Below, in pieces: positions 32,217 through 42,259 of a stretch of DNA of 64,000 nt (its first letter is position 1; every line of letters begins with the position of its first letter). Source of the stretch: Stenotrophomonas rhizophila (lineage in GTDB: Bacteria > Pseudomonadota > Gammaproteobacteria > Xanthomonadales > Xanthomonadaceae); NCBI RefSeq assembly GCF_020857975.1, contig NZ_JACWUO010000004.1, positions 1-64,000 on the forward strand, in the 5' to 3' direction. Position numbers and translations under genes: made by a program. The notes below the pieces were generated by a model, which saw only the letters and a list, made by a program, of their open reading frames with translations, was not told where the DNA came from and did not search any database.

Positions 32217-35087
32217 GTGTCCAGCCATACCGTGACGCCCGCAGGGCTTGCCGACCGTGACGCCGTGGTATGCGCGGCACTGGCGCGGGCGTTGTGCGCG
32301 TTGCTGCCGGCCGGCGCACAGGTGGCGCTGGCGTGGTCCGATCCCGGCCTGGGCGAGGGCTGCCAGGCCGAGCCGGCGCTGCCGCAGGACGCCACGGCGA
32401 CGCTGGAGGCCCTGCTGGGCGGCGCGCTCGGGCCGCAGCAGCCGGCCCTGCGCCGTTGGCAGCACCATGGCAGCGAGTTGGCCGTGCGGGCATTGGGCGC
32501 CGGTGCACAGGGGCCGGACGAGGGCTGGTGGACGGTGGCCCGGCAATGGCTGCAGGATGCGGTGGCCCTGGCCCGGCAGCGCGAGCAGATCCGCTCGCTG
32601 GAAACCTCCAAGCGGCTGCAGCAGGCCTTGTACGAGATCGCCGACCTGGCCGGCGCCGACCTGGAAATGGCCGAGATGCTGCGCCACTTCCACCGCGTGC
32701 TCAACACCCTGATGTATGCGCAGAACTGCTACATCGTCGAGTACGACGACGTGCGCCGGCGGGTGCGTTTCCTGTATTTCGCCGACCAGCGCGACAATTT
32801 CGTGGCCGACCCGGACCGCAGTTACGAAGAGCACGAAATGCCGCGCAGCCTGACCTTCGCGCTGCTGCGCCATGGCCAGCCACTGAGTGGCCCGTCCAAC
32901 GAACTGCTGGCGGCGCTGAACGACCAGTACGACCCGCTGCACGGCCCGGAAAGCCTGGACTGGCTGGGCGTGCCGATGCTGCGCGAGGGCCGGGTGTGCG
33001 GCGCGATCGTGGTGCAGAGCTATGAACAGCGCGTGCGCTACAACGAGGCCGACCGCACCCTGCTGGGCTATGTGGCCCAGCACATCCTGACCGCGATGGA
33101 CCGCCGCCAGGCGCAGGTGCAGCTGGAGCGCCAGGTAGAGCGGCGCACGCTGGAACTGCAGCGGGCCAACCGCAGCCTGCAGGACGAGGTGGTCGAACGC
33201 CGCCGCGCCGAGAAGCTGCAGCTGGCGCTGTTCAACATCGCCGAAATGGCGATGAGCGCGGCCAGCCTGGCGCAGTTCTACGTGCAGGTGCACGGGGTGG
33301 TCGGGACCTTGCTGGACGCGCGTAATTTCTACATCGCGCTGGTCAACGAGGGCGGCGACGGGCTGGATTTCGTCTACTCGGTGGACGAGTACAACCCGGC
33401 GCGTGCGCCGCGTCCGTTCAGCCAGGGCCTGACCGAATTCATCGTGCGCAACCGCCAGCCGCTGCTGGCCACGCGTGCGCACATCGACGCGTTGCGCGAT
33501 GCCGGGCACGTGCGCGAATTCGGCGCGCGCTCGCACTGCTGGCTGGGCGTGCCGCTGCTCAGCGACGACGACGTGGTCGGGGTGATCGTGGTGCAGAGCT
33601 ATTCGCCGGAAGTGAGCTTCACCGCGCACGACCAGCGGCTGTTGACCTTCGTGGCGCAGAACATCGGCAACGGGCTGGCCCGCCAGCGCGACCAGGAGCG
33701 GTTGCGCAATGCGCACGCCGAGCTGGAAAAACGCGTGGAAGAGCGCACCCGCGAGCTGGCCGAAGTCAACGACAAGCTGCTCGGCCAGATCGGCGAGCGG
33801 CTGCGCGCCGAACAGCGGCTGACCCACCAGGCCATGCACGATGCGCTGACCGGCCTGCCCAACCGGCTGCACCTGCTGGACCGGCTGGAGGATGCGATCG
33901 TGCGGGCGCGCACCCCGGGCGGCCCGCCGTTCGCGGTGCTGTTCCTGGACCTGGACCGCTTCAAGCTGGTCAACGACAGCATCGGCCATGCGGCCGGCGA
34001 CAAGATGCTGGTGGAGGTGGCCAAGCGCATCGTGTCGATGGTCGACGCCGATGACGTGGTCGCGCGCCTGGGCGGCGATGAGTTCGCGATCCTGCTGCGA
34101 TGCGAGCGCGGGTTGGAATCGGCACGCGATTTTTCCCGGCGCATGCTGGTGGCGCTGGAAGAATCGATGTGGGTGCAGGGCCGCGAACTGTTCCCGTCCG
34201 GCAGCCTGGGCATTGCGATGTGGAACCCGCGCTACCGCAATGGCGAAGAGCTGGTGCGCGACGCCGATGCGGCCATGTACCGGGCCAAGGCCCAGGGCAA
34301 GGACCGCTGCGCGGTGTTCGACGAGGCCATGCGCGAGGAGGCGATGCGCAGCCTGGACCTGGAAGCGGACCTGCGCCGGGCGATCATCAACCGCGATTTC
34401 CTGCCGTACTACCAGCCGATCGTGCGCCTGGGCGATGGCCGGGTGATCGGCTACGAGGCGCTGCTGCGCTGGCAGCATGAGCGGCGCGGGCTGTTGCTGC
34501 CCAGCGCCTTCCTCGACCTGGGCGAGGAGAGCGGCCTGATCGAGCAGGTCGACTGGTTGCTGTACGAACAGGTGATCGAACAGCTGGCGCGCGGCGGCGA
34601 GGGCTACCTGTCGGTGAACGTGTCGCCACGGCATTTCCGTTCGGCCGATTTCAGCAGCCGGCTGTTCGGCCTGATCGACGCCGCCGGCGCCGACCCGCAA
34701 CGGCTGCGGCTGGAAATCACCGAGGTGGCGCTGCTGGACGATGGTCCGCGCACGCTGCGCGTGCTGCAGACCCTGCGCGAACGTGGGGTGCTGGTGCAGC
34801 TGGACGATTTCGGGACCGGTTTCTCGGCACTGTCCTACCTGCACCGCTTCCCGATCTCGACCCTGAAGATCGACCAGAGCTTCATCGCCGGCCTGCATGG
34901 CCAGGAGCTGCAGAGCACCTATGCGCTGGTGCAGGGCGTGCTGTCGCTGGCGCGTACGCTGGGCATCGAAACGGTGGGCGAGGGCATCGAGACCGATGCC
35001 CAGCGCCAGACCCTGCTGCAGCTGGGCTGCGACTACGGCCAGGGCTACCTGCTCGGCCGGCCGGCGCCGATGGATACGTTCGCCTGA
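32217..35087 (+). CDS. Bifunctional GGDEF-EAL protein with two GAF domains
   Basis: About 956 residues, from GTG 32217. Two GAF-like sensor domains (about 100-270 and 315-480) each follow a coiled coil (QLERQVERRTLELQRANRSLQDEV). The diguanylate cyclase domain has HDALTGLPNRLHLLDRLEDA, FLDLDRFKLVNDSIGH and an intact LGGDEFAILL; no RxxD inhibitory site is seen. The EAL phosphodiesterase domain keeps YEALLRW, NVSPRHF, EITEVAL, DDFGTGFSALSYL, TLKIDQSF and VGEGIE, so both activities are possible. No membrane helix. It would change c-di-GMP in response to a cytoplasmic ligand. An in-frame ATG at 32163 is an alternative start. Confidence 0.88.
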   Translation: MSSHTVTPAGLADRDAVVCAALARALCALLPAGAQVALAWSDPGLGEGCQAEPALPQDATATLEALLGGALGPQQPALRRWQHHGSELAVRALGAGAQGPDEGWWTVARQWLQDAVALARQREQIRSLETSKRLQQALYEIADLAGADLEMAEMLRHFHRVLNTLMYAQNCYIVEYDDVRRRVRFLYFADQRDNFVADPDRSYEEHEMPRSLTFALLRHGQPLSGPSNELLAALNDQYDPLHGPESLDWLGVPMLREGRVCGAIVVQSYEQRVRYNEADRTLLGYVAQHILTAMDRRQAQVQLERQVERRTLELQRANRSLQDEVVERRRAEKLQLALFNIAEMAMSAASLAQFYVQVHGVVGTLLDARNFYIALVNEGGDGLDFVYSVDEYNPARAPRPFSQGLTEFIVRNRQPLLATRAHIDALRDAGHVREFGARSHCWLGVPLLSDDDVVGVIVVQSYSPEVSFTAHDQRLLTFVAQNIGNGLARQRDQERLRNAHAELEKRVEERTRELAEVNDKLLGQIGERLRAEQRLTHQAMHDALTGLPNRLHLLDRLEDAIVRARTPGGPPFAVLFLDLDRFKLVNDSIGHAAGDKMLVEVAKRIVSMVDADDVVARLGGDEFAILLRCERGLESARDFSRRMLVALEESMWVQGRELFPSGSLGIAMWNPRYRNGEELVRDADAAMYRAKAQGKDRCAVFDEAMREEAMRSLDLEADLRRAIINRDFLPYYQPIVRLGDGRVIGYEALLRWQHERRGLLLPSAFLDLGEESGLIEQVDWLLYEQVIEQLARGGEGYLSVNVSPRHFRSADFSSRLFGLIDAAGADPQRLRLEITEVALLDDGPRTLRVLQTLRERGVLVQLDDFGTGFSALSYLHRFPISTLKIDQSFIAGLHGQELQSTYALVQGVLSLARTLGIETVGEGIETDAQRQTLLQLGCDYGQGYLLGRPAPMDTFA

Positions 35088-35088
35088 A

Positions 35089-35682
35089 TCAAACCAGCGC
35101 GTTGCGCCGCTTCTCATCGATCCACTTGGACGCCTGCGCCGGCTGGTAGGCGCCCATCCAGTCCAGCATGGCGTCGATGTCCGCGCCGTACCACAGGTCG
35201 GCACGCTGCTCGGGGTGCAGGAAACGCTCCTCGACCATGCGGTCGATCATGCCGATCAGCGGCGCGTAGAAGCCGTCCACATCCAGGAAGGCGCAGGGCT
35301 TGTTGCCGATGCCCAGCTGGCGCCAGGTCAGCATCTCGAAGATTTCCTCCATGGTGCCAAAGCCGCCGGGCAGGGCGACGAAGGCATCGGAGAGCTCGAA
35401 CATGCGCGACTTGCGTTCGTGCATCGAGCCGACGATTTCCAGCTCGGTCAGGCCACGGTGGGCCACTTCCCAGTCGGCCAGCTGCTGGGGGATCACCCCG
35501 GTGACCTCGCCGCCGGCGGCCAGCACGGCATTGGCCACCGTGCCCATCAGGCCGACGTTGCCGCCGCCATAGACCAGGCGCAGGCCGTCACGGGCGATGC
35601 GGTCGCCCAGGGCGATGGCGCGTTCGGTGTAGATGGGCTTGCTGCCGGCGTTGGAGCCGCAATAAACGCAAATCGACTTCAT
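35089..35682 (-). CDS. LOG-family phosphoribohydrolase
   Basis: A 197-residue protein with the LOG ('lonely guy') signature: SICVYCGSNAGSKPIYTERA at the N-terminus, VYGGGNVGLMGTVANAV, MHERKSRMFELSDAFVALPGGFGTMEEIFEMLTWRQLG. PGGxGTxxE and the preceding R/K are the active site. These enzymes cleave nucleoside 5'-monophosphates to the base and ribose 5-phosphate, releasing cytokinins or recycling purines. Convergent with the GGDEF-EAL gene, one base between stops. Confidence 0.88.
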   Translation of the reverse strand: MKSICVYCGSNAGSKPIYTERAIALGDRIARDGLRLVYGGGNVGLMGTVANAVLAAGGEVTGVIPQQLADWEVAHRGLTELEIVGSMHERKSRMFELSDAFVALPGGFGTMEEIFEMLTWRQLGIGNKPCAFLDVDGFYAPLIGMIDRMVEERFLHPEQRADLWYGADIDAMLDWMGAYQPAQASKWIDEKRRNALV

Positions 35683-35721
35683 GGAATCTTCCTGTGTTCA
35701 CAAGGCGTAGCGGCGGAAACG

Positions 35722-35765
35722 AAAAAGCCCCGCCGATGACCGCTGTTCCGGTCTCGTGACGGGGG
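35722..35765 (-). terminator. Putative terminator after the aminotransferase gene
   Basis: On the minus strand CCCCG...CGGGG encloses a second stem GACCG/CGGTC, followed by CTTTTTCG. It lies about 100 bp beyond the aminotransferase stop and before the LOG gene. The loop arrangement is looser than a standard terminator. Confidence 0.5.
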
Positions 35766-35864
35766 TTTGGTTCCGCGCAGGCGGGCGCCGATGTTAGCCC
35801 GTGCGCCCGGCCGGGACCAAGCCCGGCCCGACCGGCGGCGCCGGGCCCGGTGTGGCTGGCGGCC

Positions 35865-37361
35865 TCAGGCGGCCTGCGACTGCTGCCGGCGCGGGCCTTC
35901 CTTCAGTGCCCGCCCGACCAGCCCCACCAGCAGGTCCAGCTCCTCGCTGTCCATGCCGAAATGCGGGGTGAAGCGCAGCGAGTTCTCGCCGCCATGGATC
36001 ACGTTGATGCCGTGGTTGCGCAGCCATTCCTCGGTGGAACCGGCGCCGTAGCACTTGAACTGCGGGGCCAGTTCGCAGGAGAACAGCAGGCCGGTGCCCT
36101 GCACCTTGGTGATCAGCCCGCCCAGCTCGCCCTTGAGCTGCTCCAGCTTGCGCACCGCTTCGGCGCCGCGTACGCGGATGTTCTCGCGCACCTGCGGGGT
36201 CAGCAGCGACAGCGTCGCGCAGGCCACGTCCAACGCCCGCGGGTTGGAGGTCATGGTGTTGCCGTAGATGCCCTTGCGGTACAACTGGGCGGCGTGTTCG
36301 GTCACGGCCAGCACCGACAGCGGGAACTGGGCGGCATTGAGCGCCTTGGAATAGGTTTCCATGTCCGGCGGGGCCAACTGCTCGAAACCGGGGTAGTCCA
36401 CGATCGACAGCACGCCATGGGCACGCAGGCCGGCCTGGATCGAATCGAGCAGCAGCAGGCTGCCGTGCTGGCCGGTCAGCTCGCGGGCCAGCGCGTAGAA
36501 CGCCGGCGGTACCGAGCGGCCCGGGTCGCCTTCGCCCATCACCGGCTCCAGGAACACCGCCTCGATGAACCAGTGGTTCTGCTCGGCCTCGGCGAACACG
36601 CGCTTGAGCGCCTCTTCGTCGTAGGGGGCGATGGCGATCACGCTGTCTTCGCCGCGGTAGCTGGCCAGGTGCTGCATATAGGTCTTGCGGCTGGAATCCG
36701 AATACAGGCCGGGGCGGTCGGTGCGGCCATGGAAGCTGCCCTTGACCACCACCCGCTTGATCTTCGCGCCGGCATGGCGGGCGCCCGGGTCGGTCTGCAG
36801 CTTGGCGTTGACATCGGCGATGCGCGCGGCCAGGCCGACCGCCTCCGAGCCGGAGTTCAGGCACATGAAGTGGGTGTAGGGGCAGCCGCCGCGGCGGTGG
36901 CCGATCTCCTGGCGCAGCGCCTGCACGAAGCGGTGCTGGGACAGGTTGGGGGTCATCACATTGGCCATCACCTGCGGGGCGGCCATCGCCGCCATCACCG
37001 CGTCGGGGGTGTGGCCGAAGCCGAGCATGCCGTAGCCGCCGGCGTCGTAGAGCACCGCGCCCTTCAGGGTTACCACCCAGGCGCCGCGGGCGGCCAGGGC
37101 GACGTACGGGGTGACCGCATCGTCGGCGTAGAAATTGACGAAACCGTCCTGCATGGCCTCGATCTGGGCGCGCTCGTCCAGGGCCAGCAGGTCGCCCAGA
37201 TCGGCGCGCACGCGCTCGAACTCGGCGGCGGCGGCATCGATGGCGGCGACCACGGCAGGGTGGCCGGTGGCCAGGCGTTCGAGGGTGGCGTCATCCAGGC
37301 CGGTGGTAAGACGGGTGCCGGGCTGGGCGCGAAGCGGGGCGAGACGTTCGATGAAGCTCAT
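35865..37361 (-). CDS. Class III PLP-dependent aminotransferase-like protein
   Basis: A 498-residue fold-type I PLP enzyme. It has TLKGAVLYDAGGYGMLGFGH near the N-terminus, LNSGSEAVGLAARIADVNAK (phosphate-binding), VVKGSFHGRTDRPGLYSDSS, LLLDSIQAGLRAHGVLS in place of the usual DEVQxGxGRxG, and the likely Schiff-base Lys in DMETYSKALNAAQFP. AGGAGA before ATG 37361 is strong; the frame extends 29 codons upstream, but that part is Arg-rich and unlike the family. The unusual DSIQAGLR and long N-terminus mark a distinct subgroup; substrate unknown. Confidence 0.8.
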   Translation of the reverse strand: MSFIERLAPLRAQPGTRLTTGLDDATLERLATGHPAVVAAIDAAAAEFERVRADLGDLLALDERAQIEAMQDGFVNFYADDAVTPYVALAARGAWVVTLKGAVLYDAGGYGMLGFGHTPDAVMAAMAAPQVMANVMTPNLSQHRFVQALRQEIGHRRGGCPYTHFMCLNSGSEAVGLAARIADVNAKLQTDPGARHAGAKIKRVVVKGSFHGRTDRPGLYSDSSRKTYMQHLASYRGEDSVIAIAPYDEEALKRVFAEAEQNHWFIEAVFLEPVMGEGDPGRSVPPAFYALARELTGQHGSLLLLDSIQAGLRAHGVLSIVDYPGFEQLAPPDMETYSKALNAAQFPLSVLAVTEHAAQLYRKGIYGNTMTSNPRALDVACATLSLLTPQVRENIRVRGAEAVRKLEQLKGELGGLITKVQGTGLLFSCELAPQFKCYGAGSTEEWLRNHGINVIHGGENSLRFTPHFGMDSEELDLLVGLVGRALKEGPRRQQSQAA

Positions 37362-37607
37362 TGCAGATCTCCTGAAACGATGGCGGCACGACGGAAAAGC
37401 AAAACGCGCGTCTATTCGCGCGCGCTTCGGGCATTCCTGCTCGTGCATCAGACTTCCGGCTCGATGCTAGCACGCGGCTTTTGGCGCGATAACCCCGTCA
37501 AAACTGTTGCAAAGCAGCATTTTGCGCGACGTTCGGTCAACGCTGCCTCGCTGCCGGGAGCCGGCCGTACAATGGCCGGCATTGTCGACCTGTTGCCGTG
37601 CGCTGCC

Positions 37608-38639
37608 TTGAAGAAGTCCGATTTCAACTACGAACTGCCGCCTGAACTGATTGCCCAGGCCCCGCTCGCCGAGCGTTCGGCCAGCCGTTTGCTGGTGGTG
37701 CCGCCGGCCCCGGCCGGCTTTGCGCACCGGCAGGTGCGCGACCTGCCGGACCTGCTCAACCCCGGCGACCTGCTGGTGTTCAACGATACCCGGGTGATTC
37801 CGGCGCGCCTGTTCGGCCACAAGGCCAGCGGCGGGCGGGTGGAGATCCTGATCGAGCGCCTGCTCGGCGGCCAGCAGGCCCGTGCCCAGGTCGGCGCCAG
37901 CAAGTCGCCCAAGGCCGGCAGCCGGATCGACCTCGATGCCGGTGGCCAGGCCGAAGTGCTGGGCCGCGACGGCGAGTTCTATGTGCTGCGCTTCGAGGTG
38001 GCCGAGGCGCTGGAACAATGGCTGTTGCATGCCGGGCGGCTGCCGCTGCCGCCCTACATCCAGCGCGAGCCGGGCGTGGACGACCGCGAGCGCTACCAGA
38101 CCGTGTTCGCCCGGGAGGTCGGCGCGGTGGCTGCCCCCACCGCCGGCCTGCACTTCGATGAGGCCCTGCTGGCCGCGCTGAAGGACAAGGGCGTGGCCTT
38201 CGGCCATGTCACCCTGCACGTGGGCGCCGGCACCTTCCAGCCGGTGCGGGTGGACGACCTGAGCGAACACGTGATGCACCGCGAGTGGCTGAACGTGGGT
38301 GCCGAACTGGTCCAGCAGGTACGCCGCACGCGCGCCGCCGGCGGCCGGGTGATCGGCGTGGGCACCACGGTGGTGCGGGCCCTGGAAAGCGCGATGCGTG
38401 ACGGCGAGCTGCTGCCGTATGCGGGGGAAACCCAGATCTTCATCACCCCCGGTTACCGGATCGCCAGCGTGGATGCGATGGTGACCAACTTCCACCTGCC
38501 CGAAAGTACCCTGCTGATGATGATCTCGGCGTTTGCCGGCAAGGACCGCGTATTCGAGGCCTACCGCGCCGCCATCGCCGAGAAATACCGGTTCTTCAGC
38601 TACGGCGACGCGATGCTGCTGTTCCCGCAGGCCGAATGA
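37608..38639 (+). CDS. queA: S-adenosylmethionine:tRNA ribosyltransferase-isomerase
   Basis: About 343 residues. QueA adds the cyclopentane-diol moiety from SAM to preQ1 at tRNA position 34 in queuosine synthesis. Family motifs: DFNYELPPELIAQAPLAERSASRLL at the N-terminus, LVFNDTRVIPARLFG, VGAVAAPTAGLHFDEALLAAL, VTLHVGAGTFQPVR and ATNFHLPESTLLMMISAFAG-like VTNFHLPEST. The start is unclear: TTG 37608 gives the usual short N-terminus, while ATG 37572 would add MAGIVDLLPCAA. tgt follows, so the two queuosine enzymes are paired. Confidence 0.93.
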   Translation: MKKSDFNYELPPELIAQAPLAERSASRLLVVPPAPAGFAHRQVRDLPDLLNPGDLLVFNDTRVIPARLFGHKASGGRVEILIERLLGGQQARAQVGASKSPKAGSRIDLDAGGQAEVLGRDGEFYVLRFEVAEALEQWLLHAGRLPLPPYIQREPGVDDRERYQTVFAREVGAVAAPTAGLHFDEALLAALKDKGVAFGHVTLHVGAGTFQPVRVDDLSEHVMHREWLNVGAELVQQVRRTRAAGGRVIGVGTTVVRALESAMRDGELLPYAGETQIFITPGYRIASVDAMVTNFHLPESTLLMMISAFAGKDRVFEAYRAAIAEKYRFFSYGDAMLLFPQAE

Positions 38640-39836
<1,197 letters not shown>

Positions 39837-39984
39837 GGCCTTCACGCAGCACCGGATGCCGCGCCGACCCTGCCAAACGGCCCGAGGACGAACCCCCGGG
39901 GCCATGGCATACTTCCAGGCTGACCACCGTTTCGCGGCGCGCCCGGCCTTTCCAGCGGGGCGCCTCCCAACCCAAGGACACCAA

Positions 39985-40329
39985 ATGAACCTGACCGCTT
40001 TCCTGATTCCTGCCGCCCACGCCCAAGCCGCTGGCGGCCAGCCGGGTGGCATGGGTCTGACCACGCTGCTGTTCCCGATCATCCTGATCGCGATCATGTA
40101 CTTCCTGATGATCCGCCCGCAGATGAAGCGCCAGAAGGAACACAAGGCGATGCTGGAGAAGATCAAGCGCGGCGACGAAGTGCTGACCAACGGCGGCATC
40201 GCCGGCACGGTCACCGACATCGGCGACAACTTCATCACCATCGAAGTGGCCGACAACGTGCGCATCCGCGTGCAGAAGGGCGCCGTGGGCAACGTGCTGC
40301 CGACCGGCACGCTGAAGTCGGCCAACTGA
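39985..40329 (+). CDS. yajC: Preprotein translocase subunit YajC
   Basis: A 114-residue protein with one N-terminal membrane helix (MGLTTLLFPIILIAIMYFLMIRPQMKRQKEHKAML, the hallmark) and a small cytoplasmic beta domain (GDEVLTNGGIAGTVTDIGDNFITIEVADNVRIRVQKGAV). Partner of SecDF in the holo-translocon. ATG 39985 follows AAGGA. The queA-tgt-yajC-secD-secF order matches many proteobacteria. Confidence 0.94.
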   Translation: MNLTAFLIPAAHAQAAGGQPGGMGLTTLLFPIILIAIMYFLMIRPQMKRQKEHKAMLEKIKRGDEVLTNGGIAGTVTDIGDNFITIEVADNVRIRVQKGAVGNVLPTGTLKSAN

Positions 40330-40390
40330 GCCACCCCTTTCTCGAAGCACAACCGCGGCGCCGGGACGGGCGCCGCGCGGGACCCAAGCA

Positions 40391-42244
40391 ATGCTCGAAT
40401 TTCCACGCTGGAAGTACTTCGTCATCCTGATCGTGCTGGCGCTCAGCGCGCTGTACGCACTGCCCAACATCTACCAGAAGGACCCGGCCGTCCAGATCAC
40501 CGCCAACCGTGGCGGGCAGATCGACGATGCGCTGCGCGACCGTGTTCTGGCCGATCTGAAGCAGGCCGGGATCACCACCCTCGGTGCCGAACAGGAAGGC
40601 GACAGCCTGATCGTCCGGCTGGCCGGCCTACAGTCGCAGGCCGCCGCCAGCGACACGCTGCGCGACAGCGTGGGTGAGAACTATGTGGTGGCGCTGAACC
40701 TGGCCTCGACCGTGCCGGACTGGCTGGCCAAGCTGGGCGGCCGCCCGATGGTGCTCGGCCTGGATCTGCAGGGCGGTGTGCACTTCGTGCTGCAGGTCGA
40801 CCAGAAGGCCGCGCTGGACAAGCGCCTGGACGCCTACGCCGAAGACGTGCGCACCAGCCTGCGCGATGCCCGCATCGCCTACCAGTCGGTGGAGCGTCGT
40901 GCCGACAACAGCATCCTGGCCACCATCAGCCCCTCGGCCGGTGCCGATGCAGTGGCCCGTGCCCGCGAGGTGATGGCCAAGGCGCAGCCCACGCTGGGCT
41001 ATGAGGTGACCGACAACCGCATTGCGGTGAAGGTGCCCGAGACCGAGCTGAGCCAGATCGCCAACGGCGCGATCGAGCAGAACATCAATACGCTGCGCAA
41101 CCGCGTCAACCAGCTTGGCGTGGCCGAGCCGATCATCCAGCGCCAGGGCGCCGACCGCGTGGTGGTGCAGTTGCCGGGCGTGCAGGACACCGCCGAAGCC
41201 AAGCGCATGATCGGTGCCACCGCCACGCTGGAATACCGCGCCGTGGTCGATGGCAACGCGCAGGACGCGATCGCCAGCGGCCGCATCCCGCCGGAGGCCA
41301 AGGTCTACCAGCAACGCGACAACCGTGGCCCGATCCTGCTCAACAAGCGGGTGATCGTCACCGGCGACCAGATGGTCGCCGCCCAGGCCGCCACCGACCA
41401 GAACGGCGCGGCGGCAGTCAGCGTGACGCTGAACAACGTCGGCGGCCAGCGCATGTTCGACTTCACCAGCGCCAACGTGAACAAGCCGATGGCGGTGGTC
41501 TACACCGAGCGCATCCCGACCGTGAACATGGTCGACGGCAAGGAAGTGCGCAGCTTCCGGGTCAAGGAGGAAGTGATCTCGGTGGCCAACATCAACGGGG
41601 TGTTCGGCAAGAACTTCCAGACCACCGGCCTGGAGAAGAAGGAAGCCGAAGACCTGGCCAAGCTGCTCAAATCCGGCTCGCTGGCCGCGCCCATGGACTT
41701 CGTCGAAGAGCGCGTGGTCGGCCCGAGCCTGGGTGCGGAGAACGTCAAGAACGGTATCACCGCGGTGGTCTACGCGTTCCTGTTCACCCTGGTGTTCTTC
41801 AGCATCTACTACCGCATGTTCGGCGTGATCACTTCGCTGGCGATGCTGTTCAACCTGCTGATCGTGGTGGCGGTGATGTCGATGTTCGGCGCCACCATGA
41901 CCCTGCCGGGCTTTGCCGGCCTGGCGCTGTCGGTGGGCCTGTCGGTGGACGCCAACGTGCTGATCAACGAGCGCATCCGCGAGGAGCTGCGTGCGGGTGT
42001 GCCGGGCAAGCTGGCCATCGTCACCGGTTACGAACGCGCCAGCGGCACCATCCTGGACGCCAACCTGACCGGCCTGATCGTGGGCGTGGCGTTGTTCGCC
42101 TTCGGTACCGGTCCGCTGAAGGGCTTCGCGCTGACCATGATCATCGGTATCTTCGCCTCGATGTTCACGGCGATCACCGTGTCGCGCGCATTGGCGACGC
42201 TGATCTACGGCCGTCGCAAGAAGCTCCAGAACGTGGCCATCTAA
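40391..42244 (+). CDS. secD: Protein translocase subunit SecD
   Basis: A 617-residue RND-superfamily subunit using proton motive force to complete Sec export. It begins with a membrane helix (WKYFVILIVLALSALYALPNIYQ), then a large periplasmic region with VLGLDLQGGVHFVLQV and TLRNRVNQLGVAEPIIQRQGADRVVVQLPGVQD, then five C-terminal helices with GLALSVGLSVDANVLINERIREEL (conserved Asp) and GFALTMIIGIFASMFTAITVSRAL. Coupled to secF with 15 bp between. Confidence 0.96.
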   Translation: MLEFPRWKYFVILIVLALSALYALPNIYQKDPAVQITANRGGQIDDALRDRVLADLKQAGITTLGAEQEGDSLIVRLAGLQSQAAASDTLRDSVGENYVVALNLASTVPDWLAKLGGRPMVLGLDLQGGVHFVLQVDQKAALDKRLDAYAEDVRTSLRDARIAYQSVERRADNSILATISPSAGADAVARAREVMAKAQPTLGYEVTDNRIAVKVPETELSQIANGAIEQNINTLRNRVNQLGVAEPIIQRQGADRVVVQLPGVQDTAEAKRMIGATATLEYRAVVDGNAQDAIASGRIPPEAKVYQQRDNRGPILLNKRVIVTGDQMVAAQAATDQNGAAAVSVTLNNVGGQRMFDFTSANVNKPMAVVYTERIPTVNMVDGKEVRSFRVKEEVISVANINGVFGKNFQTTGLEKKEAEDLAKLLKSGSLAAPMDFVEERVVGPSLGAENVKNGITAVVYAFLFTLVFFSIYYRMFGVITSLAMLFNLLIVVAVMSMFGATMTLPGFAGLALSVGLSVDANVLINERIREELRAGVPGKLAIVTGYERASGTILDANLTGLIVGVALFAFGTGPLKGFALTMIIGIFASMFTAITVSRALATLIYGRRKKLQNVAI

Positions 42245-42259
42245 CGGGACGACTCGCAC

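Noticed and set aside
31446..35204. A 1252-residue open frame on the minus strand over the GGDEF-EAL gene
   Set aside because: Only its last 208 codons read as a protein (the ECF sigma factor). The rest is the shadow of the + strand GAF-GGDEF-EAL gene, rich in Ala/Gln/His as such shadows are.
37362..37448. Arg-rich 29-residue N-terminal extension or leader peptide before the aminotransferase
   Set aside because: The strong AGGAGA site fits the inner ATG at 37361, and the extension has no family counterpart or terminator-like structure.
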